A DNA stretch of 64,000 nucleotides from Leptospira fletcheri (GCF_004769195.1 NZ_RQET01000013.1:233500-297499); one strand, 5' to 3'; counted from the first letter of the stretch, positions 37,629 to 47,837 are shown. A program made the numbers and translations. The notes: a model not told the origin generated them from the sequence alone.

Positions 37629-40600
37629 TTATTTCATCCGGGTCCGATTCGGGCCTATTCCCCCGAGCACCTTTTCCGGTTTCCTTCCGATCGGAATGAA
37701 TCTCGCGTATACGACCGGAATCACGATCAGAGTGAGGAGACTCGCACTGATGAGACCGCCGATTACAACGGTAGCTAAGGGACGCTGGACTTCCGCGCCG
37801 GGAGAAGTGGACAAAGCCATCGGCAAAAATCCGATCGAGGCCAAAAGCGCGGTAGTGATCACGGGCCGGATTCTATGCTCCGCTGCTCTTCGGATCGCTT
37901 CTCCGGCATCCACACCTTTCGTCTCCTCTTCCCGAGCAAACGTTACCAGAACCAATCCGTTCAGGATCGCGATTCCGAAAAGCGCGATAAACCCGATTCC
38001 CGCCGGAATGCTGAAAGGCATGCCGCGGAGAAGAAGAGAAAATACGCCTCCCGTAACCGCAAAAGGCACGTTTAAGAATATCAAAAGAGCCGGAGAAAAT
38101 TCCCGGAAAGCTAGATACAAAAACAAGAAAATAACGATCAGCGTTATCGGAACCACCACCATCAGAGTGGACCTCGCGGAATTGTATTTCTTGAATTCCC
38201 CGCCCATCTCGTATCTATACCCGGGAGGAAAAACGATCTTCGAACGTATCCTTTCGTCCACTCTCTGGACGGTGCTCACCATGTCGCTCCCGCGAATGTT
38301 GAATTGAACGATCGCGAGTCTGTACTGGTTTTCGTGGTTGATCTGGACGGGACCGTCTTCCAGGGAAACATCGGCGAGTTCTCCGAACGGGACGATCTTT
38401 CCCTTCGTACCGACCGGAAGCGCCTTCAAGCTACCCAAATCGTTTTCCAATTTCCATTCCGAAACCACCGCGATCTCGAATCTCTTTTGTCCTTCGAAGA
38501 GAACTCCCACTTGGTGTCCGGCGGAAAGGGACTCCGCGATTTGATTCACGTCGTTGATCGAATATCCGTAACGCGCCATCGCTTCCCTCCTAGGCCTAAC
38601 CCGAAGGTATTCCAAACCTGACAGTTGCTCGATCCTGAGGTCCGCGACTCCTTCCACACCTTTCGCTAAGGAAGCGATCTTTTCGGCCAAACCTTTTAAG
38701 GTAGCGAGGTCTTCTCCGAAGATCTTGATTCCGACGTCGGCTCGGATCCCGGCGATCATCTCGTTCGTTCTCATCTGTATCGGTTGGGAAATTCCGAAGG
38801 CCACCTCCGGAACCGCATCCGAGACAATCTTGGAAATCTCTTCCTCGAATTCCGCCTTGGTAAAGCGCCATTCCTTCCGAGGTTTCAGTTCCAAAAATAC
38901 GTCTGTTTTGTCCAAACCCATGGGTTCGTTGGCGAGTTCCGGAGATCCCGTTTTGGAAACGATGCTTACGATCTCAGGAAATTTGGCCATCAACGCCTTT
39001 TCGATCTTCGTGGAAGTGTCCAAAGACTGTTGCAGCGAACTGGAAGGCAACCGAGTGATCTCCAAAAGAACGGAACCTTCGTCCATCGTGGGAATAAATT
39101 CCGCGCCCATAAAGGCAAAGCCTACGATCGCGAGCCCGAATCCCGCGAGCGCCATCCATACCACGCGTCTGGACCGGGACATCGCCTTGTCCAAAAAAGG
39201 CTTATATTCCCGATTGATCTTCTTGAAGAAGGCGGTCTCTTCCTCCTGATCCACCTTAGGATCCAGAAAGTAAGAGGCTAACACAGGAATGATCGTCAAG
39301 GTGAGAAAGAAGGCGCCCAAAAGCGCGAACAACACCGTAAGGGCCATAGGAACGAACATCTTTCCTTCGGTTCCGGATAACGTAAGGATGGGAAGATAGA
39401 CCACTCCGATAATGATTTCCCCGAAGATCGTCGCTTTGCGGACTTCTACCGTGGCGCTCAAAATGGTTTCCCTTCTCTCCTCGAACGTTAAGCGACGACC
39501 CTTTTCCCTGGCCAGTTCCAGAAGTCGGCGGAAGGAATTTTCGACCAGAATCACTGCCCCGTCCACGATGAGCCCGAAATCGATGGCTCCCATGGACATC
39601 AAGTTCGCGGGAAGATCCCGGAAACGCATGACCGTGATCGCGAAAAGCATGGCTAAAGGAATCGTGACCGCGATCACAAGTCCGGACCGAATGTCTCCTA
39701 TCATGAGAAATAGAACGAGGATGACGAGAACGGCGCCTTCCCCCAAATTCCAAAGGACGGTACTGATCGTATTCTTTACCATGACCGAACGGTCGTAAAA
39801 CGGTTCGATTTCCATCCCGGCGGGAAGGGTCGTTTTGATCTCTTCTATCTTTTTCTTTACCGCATCCGTAACCTGTAGAGAATTCTCGTTCACCAGCATG
39901 AGGGTCATGGCCCCCACCACTTCTCCTTGGCCGTCCGACGTAGCCCCTCCTTTACGGAGACGGAACCCTTCCTCCACTTTTGCAACGGCGGACAAATAGA
40001 TCGGGAATCCGTCGGGGGTTTTACCTATGGAAATTTTATAGAAGTCCTCCGGCTTTTTCAACAGACCTTCCGTACCGATGACGAGGTGCTCCTTGTTCCT
40101 CTCCACATACCCGCCCCCGGTCGCGGTATTATTGGCCAAGACCGCTTCGGCTACGTCCCGAATTCCTAAGCCGAGCGCCGCAACTTTGGATATGTCCACG
40201 ACCACCCTGTACTGCTTTACCTTTCCGCCGAAGGTATTCACCTCCACTACTCCGTGGACTGTCTTCAAGACCGGATTCACGAACCAGTTTAGATAGGTAG
40301 TGAGTTCCGTTAGAGAATGGGTTTTACTCTTGAGTACGAATTGGTACACTTCTCCCAATCCTGTGGAGATCGGACCGATCTGAGGAGAACCGTAGTTGCG
40401 AGGAATTTGGTTGGAGACCTCTACCAATTTTTCGCTGACCAATTGTCGGCTCAAATACAGGTCGGCACCTTCCTCGAATACGATCGTAATGATCGAGAAT
40501 CCGTATCTGGAAACGGAACGGACTTCCTGCAACTTCGGTATTCCGGAAACTGCCCTCTCGATCGGATACGTCACATATTGCTCGATTTCCAACGTAGACA

Positions 40601-40772
40601 AAGCAGGAGCCGACGTAATCACTTGGACTTGGACATTCGTGATGTCCGGTACCGCGTCTATCTTCAGTTTTCTCGCGGAGTCCAATCCCGCCAGTATGAG
40701 GAGCGCAGAAAAAACCAGGACGCTCAATCGATTGTGAAGACTCCAACGGACGATGGCTGTCAAAAATTCCAT
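37629..40772 (-). CDS. czcA: Heavy-metal efflux RND pump, CzcA type
   Basis: Inner-membrane proton-driven transporter that moves divalent metals out through a tripartite complex. The 1047-residue protein has the RND layout of twelve membrane helices and two large periplasmic loops. The TM4 block GAIDFGLIVDGAVILVEN (around residues 392-410) keeps the Asp-Asp-Glu proton-relay residues characteristic of the HME family (Zn/Co/Cd/Ni pumps). ITSAPALSTLEIEQYVTYPIE and other blocks also match CzcA/CusA. Its ATG at 40772 overlaps the adaptor stop by one base. The order in the operon is small Cys/His protein, TolC-like, adaptor, pump. Confidence 0.95.
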   Translation of the reverse strand: MEFLTAIVRWSLHNRLSVLVFSALLILAGLDSARKLKIDAVPDITNVQVQVITSAPALSTLEIEQYVTYPIERAVSGIPKLQEVRSVSRYGFSIITIVFEEGADLYLSRQLVSEKLVEVSNQIPRNYGSPQIGPISTGLGEVYQFVLKSKTHSLTELTTYLNWFVNPVLKTVHGVVEVNTFGGKVKQYRVVVDISKVAALGLGIRDVAEAVLANNTATGGGYVERNKEHLVIGTEGLLKKPEDFYKISIGKTPDGFPIYLSAVAKVEEGFRLRKGGATSDGQGEVVGAMTLMLVNENSLQVTDAVKKKIEEIKTTLPAGMEIEPFYDRSVMVKNTISTVLWNLGEGAVLVILVLFLMIGDIRSGLVIAVTIPLAMLFAITVMRFRDLPANLMSMGAIDFGLIVDGAVILVENSFRRLLELAREKGRRLTFEERRETILSATVEVRKATIFGEIIIGVVYLPILTLSGTEGKMFVPMALTVLFALLGAFFLTLTIIPVLASYFLDPKVDQEEETAFFKKINREYKPFLDKAMSRSRRVVWMALAGFGLAIVGFAFMGAEFIPTMDEGSVLLEITRLPSSSLQQSLDTSTKIEKALMAKFPEIVSIVSKTGSPELANEPMGLDKTDVFLELKPRKEWRFTKAEFEEEISKIVSDAVPEVAFGISQPIQMRTNEMIAGIRADVGIKIFGEDLATLKGLAEKIASLAKGVEGVADLRIEQLSGLEYLRVRPRREAMARYGYSINDVNQIAESLSAGHQVGVLFEGQKRFEIAVVSEWKLENDLGSLKALPVGTKGKIVPFGELADVSLEDGPVQINHENQYRLAIVQFNIRGSDMVSTVQRVDERIRSKIVFPPGYRYEMGGEFKKYNSARSTLMVVVPITLIVIFLFLYLAFREFSPALLIFLNVPFAVTGGVFSLLLRGMPFSIPAGIGFIALFGIAILNGLVLVTFAREEETKGVDAGEAIRRAAEHRIRPVITTALLASIGFLPMALSTSPGAEVQRPLATVVIGGLISASLLTLIVIPVVYARFIPIGRKPEKVLGGIGPNRTRMK

Positions 40773-41932
40773 CAGCCCTCCTCCCCGAACGAGGATTTGA
40801 GCAGCAAGGATTTGAGCTCGAAAACGCCTTGAGTAACGACCTCGTCTCCCGCATCTAACCCCTCCAAAATCTCGACGTTTCCGTCCTCAGATCCGGCAAC
40901 CCTTACTCGTCTGGCGGAGAACATCCTGATGTCCGTCCGGACAAATACCATATCCTCATCATTTTTTTTGAATATACTAGACTCCGGAACGAGTATCCCC
41001 ATCCCCGTTTCCGTTACGACCTTGGCAGTCCCGAACAGACCAATCTTGGCCTTACGACCCTTATTCCGGAATACCAGACGAGCGTGGACGGTGCGGGATG
41101 CCAGATCCACCTGTTCGCCGATATGTTCCAGATTCCCGTCAAAAACCAGATCCGGATAGGAATTCAGGATAATGTCGGCCTTATCGCCTTCGCTGACCTT
41201 TCCAAGATCCGCTTCGAAAATCTTGGCCATAAACCATAGCTCGGAAATGTTCCCCACAGTGGCGAGATTCTGCGTAGCCGGAACGAGCGCGCCCGGCAAG
41301 GCGTTCCGATTCAGTACGATTCCGGAAATCGGAGAATAGATATGATATTTTCCGCTGGTTTCATCGCTCGGCTCCAGTCCATTGGCCCTTAGATTTTCCT
41401 CGGACGCCTTTAATTCCGCGGCGATCACTTTCAAATTCGCTTCCGAATCGATCTCCTCCTGCTTGGCGGCCAATTTCATCGAAACCAAATTGCGGACGCG
41501 CTCGGTATTTTGGGAGGCAGCGGAATATCTCGTTCTCGCGGAATTGTAGGCGGATCTTAGTTTCGCAAGATCCGGGGAATCCAAAATCGCCAGAAGTTGC
41601 CCCTTGGAAACCTGCGAGCCTTCCACGAATTTTACCGTAGTGATCCGGCCAGGCACTCTCGCCGGGACCTCGATAATCCGATCGGGCACCGCGGCGACCT
41701 CGCCGATTAGGGAAATCGTCCTTCTAAAGCGGCTTTTTTCCACCCTTTTCACCGCAATATGAAACAATTCGGATTGTTCCTTATCTAGGGAAACGGAATC
41801 CGATTCCTCGGATCCTTGGGAAGAGGACAATTTCATTCCGCTTTTATGATTTATAAATCTCTTATATGCAAAAAGAGCCGTAAGGCTGACGGTCAGAAAG
41901 ACCAACGTATAGAATACGATTTTTTTCATCAT
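40772..41932 (-). CDS. czcB: RND efflux periplasmic adaptor, CzcB type
   Basis: A 386-residue membrane-fusion protein linking the pump with the outer-membrane channel. An N-terminal anchor helix (MMKKIVFYTLVFLTVSLTALFAY) is followed by barrel-sandwich halves (VPARVPGRITTVKFVEGSQVSKGQLLAIL and YHIYSPISGIVLNRNALPGALV) flanking a helical hairpin (about residues 128-185), then beta-barrel and membrane-proximal domains ending GDEVVTQGVFELK. The stop overlaps the pump start; its ATG overlaps the TolC-like stop by four bases. Confidence 0.92.
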   Translation of the reverse strand: MMKKIVFYTLVFLTVSLTALFAYKRFINHKSGMKLSSSQGSEESDSVSLDKEQSELFHIAVKRVEKSRFRRTISLIGEVAAVPDRIIEVPARVPGRITTVKFVEGSQVSKGQLLAILDSPDLAKLRSAYNSARTRYSAASQNTERVRNLVSMKLAAKQEEIDSEANLKVIAAELKASEENLRANGLEPSDETSGKYHIYSPISGIVLNRNALPGALVPATQNLATVGNISELWFMAKIFEADLGKVSEGDKADIILNSYPDLVFDGNLEHIGEQVDLASRTVHARLVFRNKGRKAKIGLFGTAKVVTETGMGILVPESSIFKKNDEDMVFVRTDIRMFSARRVRVAGSEDGNVEILEGLDAGDEVVTQGVFELKSLLLKSSFGEEG

Positions 41933-43242
41933 TTTACTTCCTCGAGAAATTCCTCGAAAGACAATCCGATGGCGCGAACCAACTCCACCTGTGCGAGAGA
42001 GTATTCGGTCCGGGAAAGAATAAAATTCAATTTTGCTCCCGTGAGAATCCTCTGGGAATTCAACGCGTCCACGACTTTAATTCGTCCCGTACGCAATGCA
42101 TCCTTTAGTAGCAGCAAATCCTTGTCCAAGTCCCGCAAATACGTCGGGTCGTACTGTTCCATCTCCGTATGTAGGGCGAGGTAACCGGAAACCGCGTTTA
42201 CGATCTCCAATCGGATGTTTCTTTCCTGCAATCTCGCGTTCTCAAAAGCCTGCTCTCTTACGGACGCTGCGCTGCGAATCTCACCTTCGTACGTTCTCCA
42301 AAGAGTCAAGGGAAGGCTTACCTGAGCCCCTACCACTTTTTCATTGAATCCGTCGTTTTGAACGAACCCGCCCAGAGTAACGTTCGGGACCCTCTGCAAT
42401 TTAATCTGCTCGAGTTTTCGCGCTGCGAGCACGATCTCGTTTTCGGTCATACCAATTTCCGGACGATTCGCGAGCGCGATCTTAACGAGAGTGACCACAT
42501 CCTTGGGCAATTCCTTAAGCGAAACTCCGGAAACTTCCAGTTCCAAGGAAGAATCGGGCTGCCGGTTCAATTGGATGAGCAGTTCCCCCTTTGCGGATTC
42601 CAGTTTCCGTTCCGCTTGCTTGAGAATTTTCCAAAGCCGTAATTCTTCCGCCCTGGCCACATCCACGTCCATTGCAGGCGCAACTCCTTCCTGGGCCCGA
42701 GCGTGGGAGAGTTCCTTCAATTCCTTTGCGAGCTCATACAGCTGCAGAGTGCTTTCATACTCTCTCTTGAACCCTGCATATTTCAAGACTCCGGAAATCG
42801 TGCGGGAAAGCATATTCCGACGCACAGCTTCCAATCTTCCCGCTTGGACTTTGTATTCCTCTTCGGCCACTTCTCTGGCCTTTTCCCTCTTGCCCCCCAC
42901 ATAAACTTCCTGGGTGACTAGGATCTGATGGTTCATGGCCACGGGGGCGGGACCGGTTCCCAAAGGCCCTCCTTCGGAGACGGTTCCTTTCCGATGCGCG
43001 AGGTAGGCGCTCGCCACCGGGTTGGAAGGGAAGAGGTAGGAAGCGACCTGTTTTTTCCCCGAAATCTCCTTTAGTTTTAGCTGTTCCGTTCTGTATTCCG
43101 GACTTGCTTCCAAAACGCATACTGTGATGCGTTTTAAATCCAAAGGCCCCGAACAGGAAGGAGTCTGTGATCCATCCAAGGATTGAGAATAGACGACCCC
43201 TCCCGTGACTACGTAAAGAAGCCATATTGAAAATATGCGCAT
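41929..43242 (-). CDS. czcC: TolC-family outer-membrane efflux protein, CzcC type
   Basis: A 437-residue channel protein with a signal peptide (about 1-20) and two internally repeated outer-membrane-efflux domains of long amphipathic helices (GISGKKQVASYLFPSNP, then EEEYKVQAGRLEAVRRNMLSRTISGVLKYAG; and the second half ENEIVLAARKLEQIKLQRVPNVTLGGF). It forms the outer-membrane exit of the metal-efflux pump. GGAGG eight bases before the ATG at 43242 supports the start. Confidence 0.92.
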   Translation of the reverse strand: MRIFSIWLLYVVTGGVVYSQSLDGSQTPSCSGPLDLKRITVCVLEASPEYRTEQLKLKEISGKKQVASYLFPSNPVASAYLAHRKGTVSEGGPLGTGPAPVAMNHQILVTQEVYVGGKREKAREVAEEEYKVQAGRLEAVRRNMLSRTISGVLKYAGFKREYESTLQLYELAKELKELSHARAQEGVAPAMDVDVARAEELRLWKILKQAERKLESAKGELLIQLNRQPDSSLELEVSGVSLKELPKDVVTLVKIALANRPEIGMTENEIVLAARKLEQIKLQRVPNVTLGGFVQNDGFNEKVVGAQVSLPLTLWRTYEGEIRSAASVREQAFENARLQERNIRLEIVNAVSGYLALHTEMEQYDPTYLRDLDKDLLLLKDALRTGRIKVVDALNSQRILTGAKLNFILSRTEYSLAQVELVRAIGLSFEEFLEEVK

Positions 43243-43293
43243 AGGTTGACCTCCTAGAGGGAGGATTCTTCCATCTCCCTCGGTTCGCGGGTA

Positions 43294-43644
43294 TTAAGCG
43301 AAGGAGGAGTTTCGAGGGGGGCGAAAGAGTCGTATGGGCAATTCGTATGCGAGAACGACCGGCATAGGCGAAGTATAGAATAGTACGGAAAGCCTGCTAT
43401 AGACCCGGGCGACGTATAGATCCCAGGAAACGAAAAGGGTCAGATTACAGGGGCAGTCGATGCAGACGTGATCGGAATCCTCGGAATGACCGGGAATATG
43501 AGTCGCGTAAGGACAATGCTCCTCCGCTATCCCTAAAGCTCCGCATACGGCTTCATTATCGACGATCTTCTGATAGCCGAAATTGGCGATGAACAGGATG
43601 ACAAACGCCTTTAAGAAGAGCTTTAAGAACCAACGATCCAGCAT
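43294..43644 (-). CDS. Cys/His-rich membrane-tethered small protein heading the czc operon
   Basis: A 116-residue protein with an N-terminal hydrophobic segment (about residues 6-22), a Cys/His cluster (C34, H43, C44, H49, H53, H59, C61, C64, C66) and a second hydrophobic stretch (about 68-95). It lies 51 bases upstream of czcC and reads in the same direction. The clustered Cys/His residues suggest periplasmic metal binding, comparable in position to CzcI- or DUF2946-type proteins of metal-efflux operons, though I cannot assign a family. Start is the ATG at 43644; no strong ribosome site is visible. Confidence 0.65.
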   Translation of the reverse strand: MLDRWFLKLFLKAFVILFIANFGYQKIVDNEAVCGALGIAEEHCPYATHIPGHSEDSDHVCIDCPCNLTLFVSWDLYVARVYSRLSVLFYTSPMPVVLAYELPIRLFRPPRNSSFA

Positions 43645-43695
43645 GAGGTGCTTCTTTTCGTCACTATGATTCTTAGATCGTAGAGGAGCAAGAAT

Positions 43696-43896
43696 TCAAC
43701 CAAATTCCGGATGGATTTCTTTCTTTAGGAGAATCTGATTGAGATTCCCGCTGAAATCCGATCTCAAAAGTTCTTCGACCGGGAAAAATTTTCTATGCAG
43801 AACGGAAAATCCATCGGAAACTTCATCCGGGAGAACAGGGGTTAGATTCCAACCCGTAAACCTGACAATCTGCTCTCCGCCGGGTTTTTCTTCCAA
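43696..43896 (-). CDS. Possible small protein, 66 residues
   Basis: An open frame from a TTG at 43896 in the gap between the czc operon and the divergent kinase gene. The predicted peptide (EQIVRFTGWNLTPVLPDEVSDG, then HRKFFPVEELL and ending EIHPEFG) has a plausible amino-acid balance, but there is no good ribosome site and I recognise no family. It could be a remnant or a chance frame. Confidence 0.25.
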   Translation of the reverse strand: MEEKPGGEQIVRFTGWNLTPVLPDEVSDGFSVLHRKFFPVEELLRSDFSGNLNQILLKKEIHPEFG

Positions 43897-43931
43897 AGAT
43901 CCCGTCTCGTTTTATATTGGCCGTAAAACCG

Positions 43932-45920
43932 ATGAGGTCCGTTTTTCTCATATTTCTGGTAGTTTTCCTGTGCAACGGATGTTACGGCGTCGACATGCCT
44001 CCCAAAGTAGAATATGGGGTCCTGGACTTAAGAGGCTGGGATGCGGACAAGAATCCGATCGTTTCCTTGGAAGGAGATTGGGAATTTTTCGACGGACTTT
44101 CCTCTTCCGGTCTTCTCCAGACCGAACCCGCCTACCTTAAGGTACCTGGCGCTTGGAACCGATTTCGGACCTCCGCAGGGACGGAACACGGGGGAGAAGG
44201 CACCGGGACGTACCGCTTAAAGATTCTACTCGACCGGCCCAGAGGAGACTTCGCTCTCAGGATCAACGACGTTTCCACCGCGTTTCGACTCTACGAGAGT
44301 GGAACATTGCTCCGGGAAAACGGAAAGGTGGCTTCCGAAAAGGACAAGATGATTCCGTCCTACAAGCATCCGATCGTATTATTGCCGGAAGCAAAATCGG
44401 AGCTGAAATTAGAAATAGAAATATCAAATTTCTATCATATAACGGGAGGATTGAGAAAATCGATCCAATTCGGTCCTGCGATTTCGATATTCGAAGCCAA
44501 GGAAACCGAATCCTCCCTAGGGTGGCTCGTCTTCGGAGCTACGTTTTTAATGGGCTTGTACCACCTGATCCTATACGTAATGCGAAGGATCGATCGATCG
44601 GCTCTTTGGTTCGGATGGTTTTGTGTGGATGTAAGCGTCCGGACTTTCTTTACAGGTTCGGTCTGGATCTACGAGGTCCTCCCCGACGAATATTGGATTT
44701 ATATCCACAAAGCGGATATTCTGACGTTCGTCATCTCCGTTCCTTTGTTTTCCTTATTCTTAAATAGCGTCTTTCCCAAGGAGTTTCACGTTTATGCGTT
44801 AAGAGGCATCCTAGGAATTTCCGCTTTCTTTTCGGGGATCGTATGCGTTCTTCCCGCTTCGAAATACATGTGGTGGATCCAATTTTTCCAAGGCTTCGTG
44901 GGACTATTCATGATGTACCTACTTTTCGTCATGGTCCTTACCTTGGTCCGCAAACGGGAAGGTTCCCTTCTCTTTTTGGCAGGGGGAAGCGTCCTCTTCT
45001 TGGCCACATTGAACGATATCCTGAACCAAGCCTTATGGATCAAAACGGGATATCTTGCCAATTGGGGCCTACTCGCCTTCCTATTTTCTCAGACCACCAT
45101 GCTTTCCATCCGTTTTTCCAATGCATTCGTCCGGTTGGAGGAGCTGCAAAAATCGCTGGAAACAAAGGTCGCAGAGCGCACCCAGGAATTGAAAAGTGCC
45201 AAACGGATAGCGGAAGAAGCCAACGCGCTCAAGGATACGTTCATTTCTTTGGTAAGTCACGATCTAAGAGCGCCTTTGGCGAACATCATCGGAGTTCTAC
45301 AGCTGATCCGAAGCGATTATGACAGTCTGGACGATTCCTCCATTTTGGAATGGATCGAAAGACTGGAACGCACTTCCACGCAATCCTTGGAAATGATCTC
45401 CACTCTTCTGGATCTGAACCGTCTGCGTTCCGGATCCTTTCGCATGGATAACACGGTCTTCCATCTGCATTTCGAAGTCGAAGACGTGTTGAGTCGGTTC
45501 TGGAGCCAGGCCAAATTCAAGAACGTTTCGATCCTGAACAGGATCCCGAAAGAAGCGACAATAGAGATGGATCGCAGCTTGCTTGCCGCGATCTTTACGA
45601 ACCTAGTCTCCAACTCGATCAAATTCTGTCGGGAAGGCGATACAGTGGAGATCGACTTCGACAGAAAGTCGGACAACGCGGAATTTTCCGTAAAGGACTC
45701 AGGCGTAGGGATCCCAGAGGAAATGATTCCTCACTTGTTTTCCACGGACGTAAAATCCACAAGATACGGAACCAAAAACGAAGTCGGGACCGGGCTTGGA
45801 CTGCCGCTGGTGTACAGTATCATCCAGGCCTATCACGGAAAGATTTCCGTACGATCCGATCTGCAAAAGGGAACCACCTTCACGTTTTCGATTCCGCAAA
45901 AAAAGGAAATTACGGTTTAA
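43932..45920 (+). CDS. 7TM-DISM sensor histidine kinase
   Basis: A 662-residue membrane kinase. A signal/lipoprotein-like N-terminus (SVFLIFLVVFLCNGC) leads into a 7TMR-DISMED1/2-like or galactose-binding-like extracytoplasmic domain (about residues 35-185, including SLEGDWEFFDG and VPGAWN), seven hydrophobic helices (about 195-395), a coiled coil, a HisKA domain with SLVSHDLRAPLANIIGVLQ (His near 446), and HATPase with N box LVSNSIKFC, G1 DSGVGIPE and G2 GTGLGLPLVYS. The ATG at 43932 was preferred over the TTG at 43917 because it places the signal peptide at the N-terminus. No response regulator is adjacent. Confidence 0.9.
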   Translation: MRSVFLIFLVVFLCNGCYGVDMPPKVEYGVLDLRGWDADKNPIVSLEGDWEFFDGLSSSGLLQTEPAYLKVPGAWNRFRTSAGTEHGGEGTGTYRLKILLDRPRGDFALRINDVSTAFRLYESGTLLRENGKVASEKDKMIPSYKHPIVLLPEAKSELKLEIEISNFYHITGGLRKSIQFGPAISIFEAKETESSLGWLVFGATFLMGLYHLILYVMRRIDRSALWFGWFCVDVSVRTFFTGSVWIYEVLPDEYWIYIHKADILTFVISVPLFSLFLNSVFPKEFHVYALRGILGISAFFSGIVCVLPASKYMWWIQFFQGFVGLFMMYLLFVMVLTLVRKREGSLLFLAGGSVLFLATLNDILNQALWIKTGYLANWGLLAFLFSQTTMLSIRFSNAFVRLEELQKSLETKVAERTQELKSAKRIAEEANALKDTFISLVSHDLRAPLANIIGVLQLIRSDYDSLDDSSILEWIERLERTSTQSLEMISTLLDLNRLRSGSFRMDNTVFHLHFEVEDVLSRFWSQAKFKNVSILNRIPKEATIEMDRSLLAAIFTNLVSNSIKFCREGDTVEIDFDRKSDNAEFSVKDSGVGIPEEMIPHLFSTDVKSTRYGTKNEVGTGLGLPLVYSIIQAYHGKISVRSDLQKGTTFTFSIPQKKEITV

Positions 45921-46002
45921 GAGATCGAGCCCAACTGAAAAGAAATGATCGGATCTTCGAGGAAAGACTCGATCGGAAATCAGGAAATCGTATTCTGTTC
46001 TT

Positions 46003-46461
46003 ATGAACTTACTTTTGCCGATCGTATTCGCCCTACTTTCCGGAATCGCCATGTCCATGCAGCCTGGAATCAACTCCCTATTGGGGAAAAGCCTGGAAAG
46101 CTCTTGGTTAGCGTCCGCGCTTTCATTTCTCATAGGTACCCTTGCCTTATTTCTTTTCGTATTGTTTTTGGGGGAAGGAAGGTCCGCCGGTTTTCTATAC
46201 AAGACGGCGATGAGTAATCCTTGGTGGATCTGGGTCGGAGGACTTTTGGGAGCGCTCATCGTAACCTCCGCTATCGTATTCGCACCCAAACTAGGCGCGA
46301 CCGGATGGCTGGCGCTCTTTCTGGTCGGCCAAGTAAGCACGGCTCTCATTCTGGAAAAATACGGGATCCTGGGATTTCCGGAAAAACCGATCTCACTCCT
46401 GAAGATCGTCGGCTTGTGTCTTTTGGTTCTCGGAGTTTGGTTGGTTAAAAAGGAAGGTTAG
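46003..46461 (+). CDS. DMT-family transporter, YdcZ/DUF606 type
   Basis: A 152-residue protein with five hydrophobic helices and the DUF606 opening (LLPIVFALLSGIAMSMQPGINSLLGKSLESSWLASALSFLIGT), a small branch of the drug/metabolite transporter superfamily with half the usual length. The C-terminus has the repeated motif GLCLLVLGVWLV. Substrate unknown. It converges on the SpoIIE phosphatase gene. Confidence 0.85.
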   Translation: MNLLLPIVFALLSGIAMSMQPGINSLLGKSLESSWLASALSFLIGTLALFLFVLFLGEGRSAGFLYKTAMSNPWWIWVGGLLGALIVTSAIVFAPKLGATGWLALFLVGQVSTALILEKYGILGFPEKPISLLKIVGLCLLVLGVWLVKKEG

Positions 46462-46490
46462 AACGTTCGAGCGTTCCCCGCACGATTCCT

Positions 46491-47837
46491 CTAACCGCGA
46501 AAATCGCAGCAAACAAGCGCGATATCGTCTTCCGAAAGACGCCCGGCCTGGAATTCTCCTAAGTCTTTCATTAGAATTTCCGAAAATTCCTCCGGGGAAA
46601 GATTCGCTTTTTTTAATAGAAGTTCGGACAATCTCCCTTCCCCATACTGCTGTCCGATCTTGTTTTTGGCCTCTACAAGACCGTCGGTATAGATCAGGAG
46701 ACGATCTCCCCGGTCCATGACGATCGAATCCGTTTTGTAACTCCAAGTCGGCTCGATTCCTAGAAAAAAAGTGTTCTCCGTAAACAGTTCCCGGATCCGA
46801 TTCTCTCTTTTGTTCAGAAAAAGTGCGGGAGGATGTCCTGCGCTGGAAAACAGGAGTTCCCCTTTCGGATGAATGATACAATAAAATGCGGTTACGAACA
46901 TCCCTTGGTTCTCCAGCATCCCGGATAACGATCGATTGACGATCTTCAGAAGTTGAGAAGGATCGGATTGTTCCCGGTAATGGTTCCGGAAAGCCGCCTT
47001 CGTCATCATGGTGACTAGGGCTGCAGAAATCCCGTGGCCGGAGACATCCGCGATAAAGAGCCCGGTTTTTCCTTCTCCCAAATCCACCACGTCGTAAAAA
47101 TCCCCGCCGACCGTATCCAAGGAAACGTATCTTGCGGAAAGAGAGAGATTGCCGGATTCGAATTTTCTCAGATCCGGAAGGGTGTCTCTTTGCAGCCTGC
47201 GCGCTAAAGTCGAATCGATGGCCTGAATGGTGTGCAGACGTTTTAATGCTCTTTTATTCTGTTTGGTTTGCACGAGACTTCTGGTCAGTTGAGCCCCCAT
47301 CTTTTTCACGCTATCGGAAGCACGAATAAGCCAGAAATGAAGAAAGAAACAGGTTGTGAGAAAGACCGTAAGAAAAACGGAATGTTCTTCCAAATACCAC
47401 CTTCTCCAAACGTACGAAGGCAACAGAAAAGAGGAGAAATAGGTCGCATACCAAAGGGTCAGATACCTGCTTTTAGCCAGACCTAATACCGGCAACTCCA
47501 CACCTACTACGAAAACGATCAGGACCGGAAGATAATCGGGGGAAAGGAATGTAAAATAACCGTAAAATATGGGAAGAGGAAGAGAAAGCAGAAGCGCACG
47601 GTTGGCCCAAAGGGTGGCCGTCCAGCGACCAGTCACCATTTTATAGTTGGAGTAAAGTGCGACAGAAATCGTATAAAGAAAATTGAATCCTACAAGAAGA
47701 GGGTGAGGGATTTCCGCGGAGGGCACGAAGAACCTGAGAATCGACCAGAAAAAAAGAACACCGAAGGCGCCCTGAAACAGGGAAACGGTCATCTCGCTCC
47801 GGAGTGTCTTTTTGAATTGGTCTAAAAATGTAGGCAT
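46491..47837 (-). CDS. Membrane PP2C-type (SpoIIE/RsbU) serine phosphatase
   Basis: A 448-residue protein with about six membrane helices (residues about 25-185), a linker coiled coil and a C-terminal SpoIIE phosphatase domain (about 215-446). Metal-binding and catalytic motifs are visible: VGGDFYDVVD, IADVSGHG and YTDGLVEAKN. Relatives dephosphorylate anti-sigma-factor antagonists; no such partner is adjacent. It senses an unknown signal through the membrane part. Confidence 0.92.
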   Translation of the reverse strand: MPTFLDQFKKTLRSEMTVSLFQGAFGVLFFWSILRFFVPSAEIPHPLLVGFNFLYTISVALYSNYKMVTGRWTATLWANRALLLSLPLPIFYGYFTFLSPDYLPVLIVFVVGVELPVLGLAKSRYLTLWYATYFSSFLLPSYVWRRWYLEEHSVFLTVFLTTCFFLHFWLIRASDSVKKMGAQLTRSLVQTKQNKRALKRLHTIQAIDSTLARRLQRDTLPDLRKFESGNLSLSARYVSLDTVGGDFYDVVDLGEGKTGLFIADVSGHGISAALVTMMTKAAFRNHYREQSDPSQLLKIVNRSLSGMLENQGMFVTAFYCIIHPKGELLFSSAGHPPALFLNKRENRIRELFTENTFFLGIEPTWSYKTDSIVMDRGDRLLIYTDGLVEAKNKIGQQYGEGRLSELLLKKANLSPEEFSEILMKDLGEFQAGRLSEDDIALVCCDFRG

